Shown here: positions 58,793 through 64,000 of the stretch, in pieces | Layout of the letters: the number at the start of each line of letters is the position of its first letter | Position numbering within the stretch: the first letter of the stretch is position 1 | Assembly: GCF_963675165.1 (NCBI RefSeq) | Contig: NC_087390.1 | Span: 2,370,001-2,434,000 of the forward strand | Reading direction: 5' to 3' | Source of the DNA: Halichondria panicea | Taxonomy: Eukaryota > Porifera > Demospongiae > Suberitida > Halichondriidae | DNA length: 64,000 nucleotides | Position numbers and translations under genes: made by a program | The notes under the pieces: model-generated | What the model was told of the DNA's origin: nothing | The model's input: the letters and a program-made list of their open reading frames with translations, nothing else | Database searches by the model: none

Positions 58793-59375
58793 TGAAAGAA
58801 GTCAGCCTCCTAGGAACTAGTTCTACTGAGTCTACTGTAGTATTCATATATACAATGATATTCATATATAGCTGACAACCTAAAAAAGGCATTCAGTTAC
58901 TGACCGTTTTAGGTAGGAAGCTTCTAGAACATGAACTACACAATGGAAGCCATGCCTTACACATAGCTGTAGTCATAGCGCGTGTTGCTTGCTGGAATGG
59001 TCATTACACAGCTGACTACGTTATAAAGGCTTCTGGAATGGTCATTGTGTGGACGTTTAAAACAACAAGCAACACGCGCTATGACTACAGCGCTATGACT
59101 ACAGCTATGTGTAAGGCATGGCTTCCATTGTGTAGTTCATGTTCTAGAAGCTTCCTACCTAAAACGATCAGTAACTGAATGCATTAAGCAAAACTTTGCA
59201 CTTAAATTATGCAGATTAATTACGGTTTGCCAGTTTTCCAGCAAGGGCATCGTATATAGCAAAATCCCAAACTAACTTTTTAGGTTGTCAGCTATATATA
59301 TGAATATCATTGTATATATGAATACTAGAGTAGACTCAGTAGAACTAGTTCCTAGGAGGCTGACTTCTTTCATGA
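58793..59375. repeat. Large imperfect palindrome
   Basis: Left arm 58793 to about 59000 recurs as its complement from about 59050 to 59375 (GAAAGAAGTCAGCCTCCTAG, GCCATGCCTTACACATAGCT and others). The right arm is about 100 bp longer, so one arm has a deletion. The centre lies near 59020. Confidence 0.85.
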
Positions 59376-60143
59376 GTCCTTATAATTATTGTATCATCTA
59401 AAGTCTGTAATGAGTCCTTACTTGTTGTTCCAGACAACTGTAGCTACAGAGCAAGAATTGATAATTCGTGTACGCTAAGCGTCCGAGCCAAGGTATGTAC
59501 ATAGGGGCTAGTAAATGAAATCCATGCATTAAGTTAAGCTGATAAATAGTACAATATAAGATGAAGCATGCAGGCTCCTAGCATAATGATATTCATAGCT
59601 ATTATTGCGGTTGGAATGGAAACCTCTATAATTATAGTTACCATTGCTCTGTAAAAATAGTACAGACGTACATGTAATTGTTTTTGTGGACATATGGAAA
59701 CAATGACATAGTATAAGCAAACACCTGACTTACCAACGCAAGCCTTGACTGAAGAAAGGTCAATTGTACCATGAATAAAAGCTCGATCATCTGAATTAAG
59801 ATTAAGAGACAAGAATAAGCTTAAATGCACAAATTTTAAGTCTATGCAATATTGAAAACCGCAATGGATTGAGATAACCCCAGCGAAATAGAAGGCTATT
59901 ATTGTTACAGGAACTATAGCACACACCCCAATTAACTATAGATAAAGCGGAGAGGGATATTAGAGCAGAAGTGACCTACTCTAGCCATCCCTGTCCCTCG
60001 GTTTTACTCGAGGCTGTCTACTACTTACAACATGGAAGAAAATCCAGGCTGGAAAAACAGTTGAGGAGATAAACGATTGTCTTATTAGTAATTGCTGTTA
60101 GCAATCCTGCTGCTAAACTTACACTCCATGTTCATACTTAAGG

Positions 60144-60323
60144 CTACAGTAGACTCTCGTTAATCCGGTCACCCTTGGGACAGTGCAGCTTGGCCAGAAT
60201 AGCGAGGTGGCTGTATTTCAGAAAATAGCCGCAGCTAAAAAAATGACCTTACTTCAAATCTAATGACTAATAAAAGGTGGCCGTACGTACTTCAGAGAGC
60301 CGGAATAACGAGAGTCTACTGTA
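60144..60323. mobile_element. Pogo/Tc1-type MITE, partner of 31074-31254
   Basis: Ends TACAGTAGACTCTCGTTAAT and complement with TA borders; same insertion site as in segment 3, so it predates the inverted duplication. Confidence 0.85.
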
Positions 60324-61510
60324 TGTGTGACCCAGGACACTACTTAGTTTAACTAGCTATATCCACTGAGGAAACAATTGAATGACAATGGAGAGTGCAT
60401 GTTTGTGTGGTCCCGAAGTCTGAATTGCAATAGCTTATTTGCGCAAATTCAAAAGATTACAGCACTTGTTGCAAAGTTTAGAACATCAATAATCTTTTCT
60501 ATGTAAATTTGCAAACAACTTACTAACAACTCTTCATTCTTTTTAAAAATCCAGATTGCTGAAACATAATTGATCTTTGATAACTGCACACAGTTATACG
60601 TACAGCATTATATATATACTTGTAGGAGCTGACAACTAATGCTGAGGTATGGTGACAAAGCTCAAATTAAAGTCATGTGATAGTTCCCACAGCAGCAAAC
60701 ACTATAATTATTACATGCAGAATGATCTTAAGAGGTCTGACTGTGCACTAGCTGTTAGGTATACAGCTTAGCAAAAATGAGAGAATGGGCAACGATCCAA
60801 GTAAAGGAAACTCCATACTCCATGCCGATGGTGTTCCATAATTAAATCACGTTGTAATTAATAATGCACACAGGCAACGTTCTTCCACATGTAAACTATT
60901 CATGAATATAATTAACAGTTAGAAAATCGGGTGATTTGTCATAGTTCCTATTGTGGTGTGCACACGTACACTGTACTAACTTTTGGGATTGATCAATGAT
61001 TCCGATACCAGTCCCAACTACATAATTTATATTATCTTTAGCCACAAGTTAGTATCAATATAAGCACATGTGACGCAGGGTTAGGATCAGTTACCATCAC
61101 ATGTGTTCTGTGTTCCTTATTATGAACAAAACAATCAACTCACCAGCGGAAGTTTTCTCGTAGGAACGACTCAAGTGTTTGCTCAACACTAAATGAGTAT
61201 GCATGGGGAAAGAACAAATTACATGTTACGGTATAACCAATAACTCACCACGAAAACAATGACTCAATAAGCACAATCACACTCGCAAACAAAGTAAACA
61301 CAATAATAATATTCATCTGCACGCTCATTTCACATCATCTCAAACAATTACTTAATTACAGCTATGACAGCACACATAATTATGTGGTTCAACCCACTCA
61401 CAATCCAACCACAGCTCTCTTTCCTCCCCCTGCCCTCCACAAGATCTCCCCTAGTGCTGACACCAGACCCTCTCTCCTCTCATCAGCTAGGGCTGGGGAG
61501 GGGACTAGAG

Positions 61511-61514
<4 letters not shown>

Positions 61515-61571
<57 letters not shown>

Positions 61572-62379
61572 GAGGTTTCAAAATAAAATTATAAGAAAAT
61601 AATAAATAACTTTTGGGTGGAATTGTGTCCACTGCTCATATTACTAGCTCAAACGGGATGCTCGCTTAATTTAATTTTAAATCATATTGACATCTGATGC
61701 TAATTAAGTGTATTTACGACAAGGATTTACCAGAAACAAAAAACAAAAAAATTAGACAGCATAAAACCATACAGATATAGAAAAAGCAAACAGATGCTCG
61801 GCCTTGAGAGCCGAGAATGATGGGTTAAAGAGTCTTTAACGGTGCACCAACCCTCCCCATTCATCTGTTGCAATTGCATTCAAAACTAAATAATGATTGT
61901 AAGCTATTCATTTGGGGCCATGCTGATTGTAAGCTATATTCACATTGGAGGTAATGCTGACATAAAGTATAGAACTTATCTTAGACTTGATATTGGCTGC
62001 TGTAATACTTCAACTTAGCTTGCATGGCTATGTACTTGTGTAAACTAAATCTGACCTTGAGGGAGGCTTATCTTATAAGGCTGTATTGTCTGGGCCAGGT
62101 GGTTTTGTGGTGATAGTATCTGATAATGGGGATGGGTCTATGTGGTTCCTCTAGGTGGCAAGCACAAAACAATTATTAACCTCTAAATAGAGATGGTAGT
62201 GTGTGTGTGTGTGTGTGTGTGTGAGGAGTAGTGGCTTTACTAGGTGGCAAGCACAAAACAATTATTAACCTGTGTGAGGAGTAGTGGCTTTACTAGGTGG
62301 CAAGCACAAAACAATTATTAACCTCTAATTTTGGTTCTTAGAATTAGCATTAGGCATTAGTCAAAATAAATAGAGATGG

Positions 62380-62455
<76 letters not shown>
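61515..62455. repeat. Split TG microsatellite with an 0.8-kb insert
   Basis: TG tracts at 61515-61567 and 62384-62455 correspond to the single CA tract 29757-29886. The 0.8 kb between them has a short stem GCTCGG...CCGAG near 61797 and three copies of TAGGTGGCAAGCACAAAACA (about 62152, 62241, 62296), plus a further small GT tract near 62200. Confidence 0.8.
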
Positions 62456-62457
<2 letters not shown>

Positions 62458-63346
62458 GGTAAGGGGGAAGGTATTCAATATCTATATACTTATATACGTA
62501 GTTAGACACTGTTTTGGAGGTGTCTATGGGATTTAGGGTACTACCTGGGCTTCTAAATCACACAATAAACAGTTGAACATTATTTTGCTACCACGTATGG
62601 CCACTAAAAACAGTGTGCAGGCCTATTTATAAGGAACCTCTCCAAATAGCCACCTCACAGTGTATATACTCACCTCCTAAAGTGGCTTGCTGGAGTCAGA
62701 GAACATAAGATGCTTGAGTATAAAGGTCTGTACTGCTGCCAGCACACCACAAGGGCCTCCATAAACTGTACGCATAATGGAAGTAAGTAACGGCTTCTAC
62801 CACAGAGTTTAGGACCATTCTTATCCATTAAAGTGTTTTTGAACATATCCTGGTCAAATAAGGTACATGTTGCAGCTGAGTTGGGCTCTGTATGGAACTA
62901 TCACTTGTGCTGGCAACTACATTCACATTCGAAGGTGGAAAAGCTCTTTAGTTTTATAATATTTCACTCAGGACCAGCAGCATCCCAGGACCAGTACAAT
63001 CAGGGTATGGAGGCAGCCAAAATCAAAATAATGGGGAATAGCAGGCTCATCACTCATCCATGCTAGCTCCCTATTGCATCTTTTTATAATTAAATTTGCT
63101 AATCAGTTACTAGGACTGGATCGTTGCCAGAAAGTGACGCATTTTCTAAGCCAAGTAGTGAATTCATAAGAGTTTCCAGAGAATGTTTGGGGAATGTTTG
63201 GGGATTTTTATATAAATTCGACCAGGGACTTACCCAGGGTCTATGAAGAAGGTTTCCCTTATCTAGCTGCTGCGGACTGGCTCTTGTGTTCCCGGAAATA
63301 TATTCAAAATTTCAGGCGTACTCCACCCCTAGACAAACAAGTTATA

Positions 63347-63461
63347 GTTAGAACATGGGCATGAGGTATCTATATGTGTTATAGTGTCCCAAAGCTCGAG
63401 GGCTTTAGCCCGAGGGATGAGGGACACTATAACCATAGATACCGAATGCATATGTTCTAAC
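63347..63461. repeat. Hairpin with CCCGAGGG centre at the segment border
   Basis: Arms GTTAGAACATG and GGTATCTAT... pair with 63425-63461; centre GCTCGAGGGCTTTAGCCCGAG. It lies immediately beyond the end of the inverted duplication. Same plan as 2031-2119. Confidence 0.75.
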
Positions 63462-63608
63462 TGATTTAGATCCCAAAACCTATTGGCTACTAGAAATGCA
63501 CTAGCTTAGCAACAGTCAACCTATATAAACAGCCAACCTAGCAACTGCATCATTATTCTTTTGAAAACTAATATCTGAAGTTGGCATCTCTGTGTCTCTA
63601 CTAAGTCT

Positions 63609-64000
63609 GTGGTCTCTATTCAAGTCAACCCTGTTCCTCCACCTCAGTTTGATGGACAAAATTATAGTCCTAGCTCCACCCACAAAACGGACACATCCAG
63701 CTCCTCCCCCAGTTTTGCAGCAAACAAGCCCAGCACACTTCCCAAGAAACGAGCGGCTCGTACTACTCTCACAAAGCGAAAGGAAGACACCTAAGCTATA
63801 ATTTGCAGCAAACAAGCCCAGCAAACGAGCGGCTCCTATACTACTCTTGAAAAAAGTGAAAGGAACTTTAGGAAGAAGCCAAAGCTAGAATCCCAGCACT
63901 TCCATACATCCAGCTCCTCCCCCATGCAGCCTTGCAGCAAAAAAGCACAGCACACTGCCCAAAAAACGAGCGTCTCCTACTACTCTCGAACAAAGCCAAA
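63609..64000 (+). other. Repetitive basic coding-like region running off the window
   Basis: A 61-codon open frame (63609-63794) reads PPPQFDGQNYSPSS, then SSSSPSFAANKPSTLPKKR and a Lys/Arg-rich end. The part with CCAGCTCCTCCCCCA, GCAGCAAACAAGCCCAGCA and AAACGAGCGGCTC recurs at 63801-63860 and 63910-64000. It looks like a decayed tandem array of a disordered, basic segment. Not recognised. Confidence 0.35.

Larger units (their letters stand above)
58490..63340 (-). repeat. Inverted copy of segment 3
   Basis: Reverse-complement match to 28850-33316: the order of all shared blocks is reversed (upstream MINDY4 exon near 61180, first visible MINDY4 exon near 59725-59790, pogo-type MITE 60144-60323, segment start near 63340). 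Differences: an 0.8-kb insertion between TG tracts (61568-62383), a palindrome at 58793-59375, absence of the element at 32355-32940. No intact gene. Confidence 0.88.

Noticed and set aside
1-64000. tRNA, rRNA or CRISPR-like arrays
   Set aside because: No cloverleaf with a recognisable B box, no rRNA core sequence and no regularly spaced direct repeats were found; the tandem repeats here are microsatellite, minisatellite or segmental.

Overview
This is an animal (metazoan) nuclear DNA window. It is AT-rich, its protein-coding exons are interrupted by GT-AG introns, and it carries long microsatellites and many short inverted-repeat transposons. The two gene families present (TRAF-like RING/zinc-finger/MATH proteins and a MINDY4-like deubiquitinase), the short introns and the transposon families make a sponge, probably a demosponge, my best guess. 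That placement is inference; no species marker was read.

Layout. Positions 542-5261 hold the 3' half of a MINDY4 (FAM188B)-like gene whose splice frame is intact except for one in-frame TAA. TRAF-A follows (5870-9471). 9.5-24.6 kb holds two decayed duplicated segments, each starting with an orphan TRAF exon 5 and ending in MINDY4 exon remnants; one was further triplicated as a 778-bp tandem unit (13.28-15.9 kb). TRAF-B is at 24826-27222. A third segment of the same type (28.3-35.2 kb) is followed by a cluster of DNA-transposon insertions (35.6-37.95 kb). TRAF-C is at 38101-41041. 41.0-47.3 kb holds inverted-repeat elements, a degenerate minisatellite and two eroded TRAF copies. TRAF-D (48440-50810) is a pseudogene, followed by remains of a more divergent TRAF gene (51.76-52.8 kb) and loose MINDY4 exons (53.1-54.06 kb). 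TRAF-E is at 54345-58403. From 58.49 to 63.34 kb the third segment recurs in inverted orientation, and the window ends in a short repetitive basic coding-like region.

The window is therefore best read as a tandem array of a two-gene unit, a MINDY4-type deubiquitinase next to a TRAF-type RING protein. The TRAF member was kept intact in four copies of 440-447 residues with the same six-exon structure, while the MINDY4 member decayed everywhere except, nearly, in the first copy. TRAF-A and -C form one subgroup and TRAF-B and -E another. Four TRAF genes keep a TATA box about 50-70 bp before the start codon. In every copy, including the pseudogene, the RING histidine ligand position is Asp. All functional statements rest on family knowledge; no searches were run.
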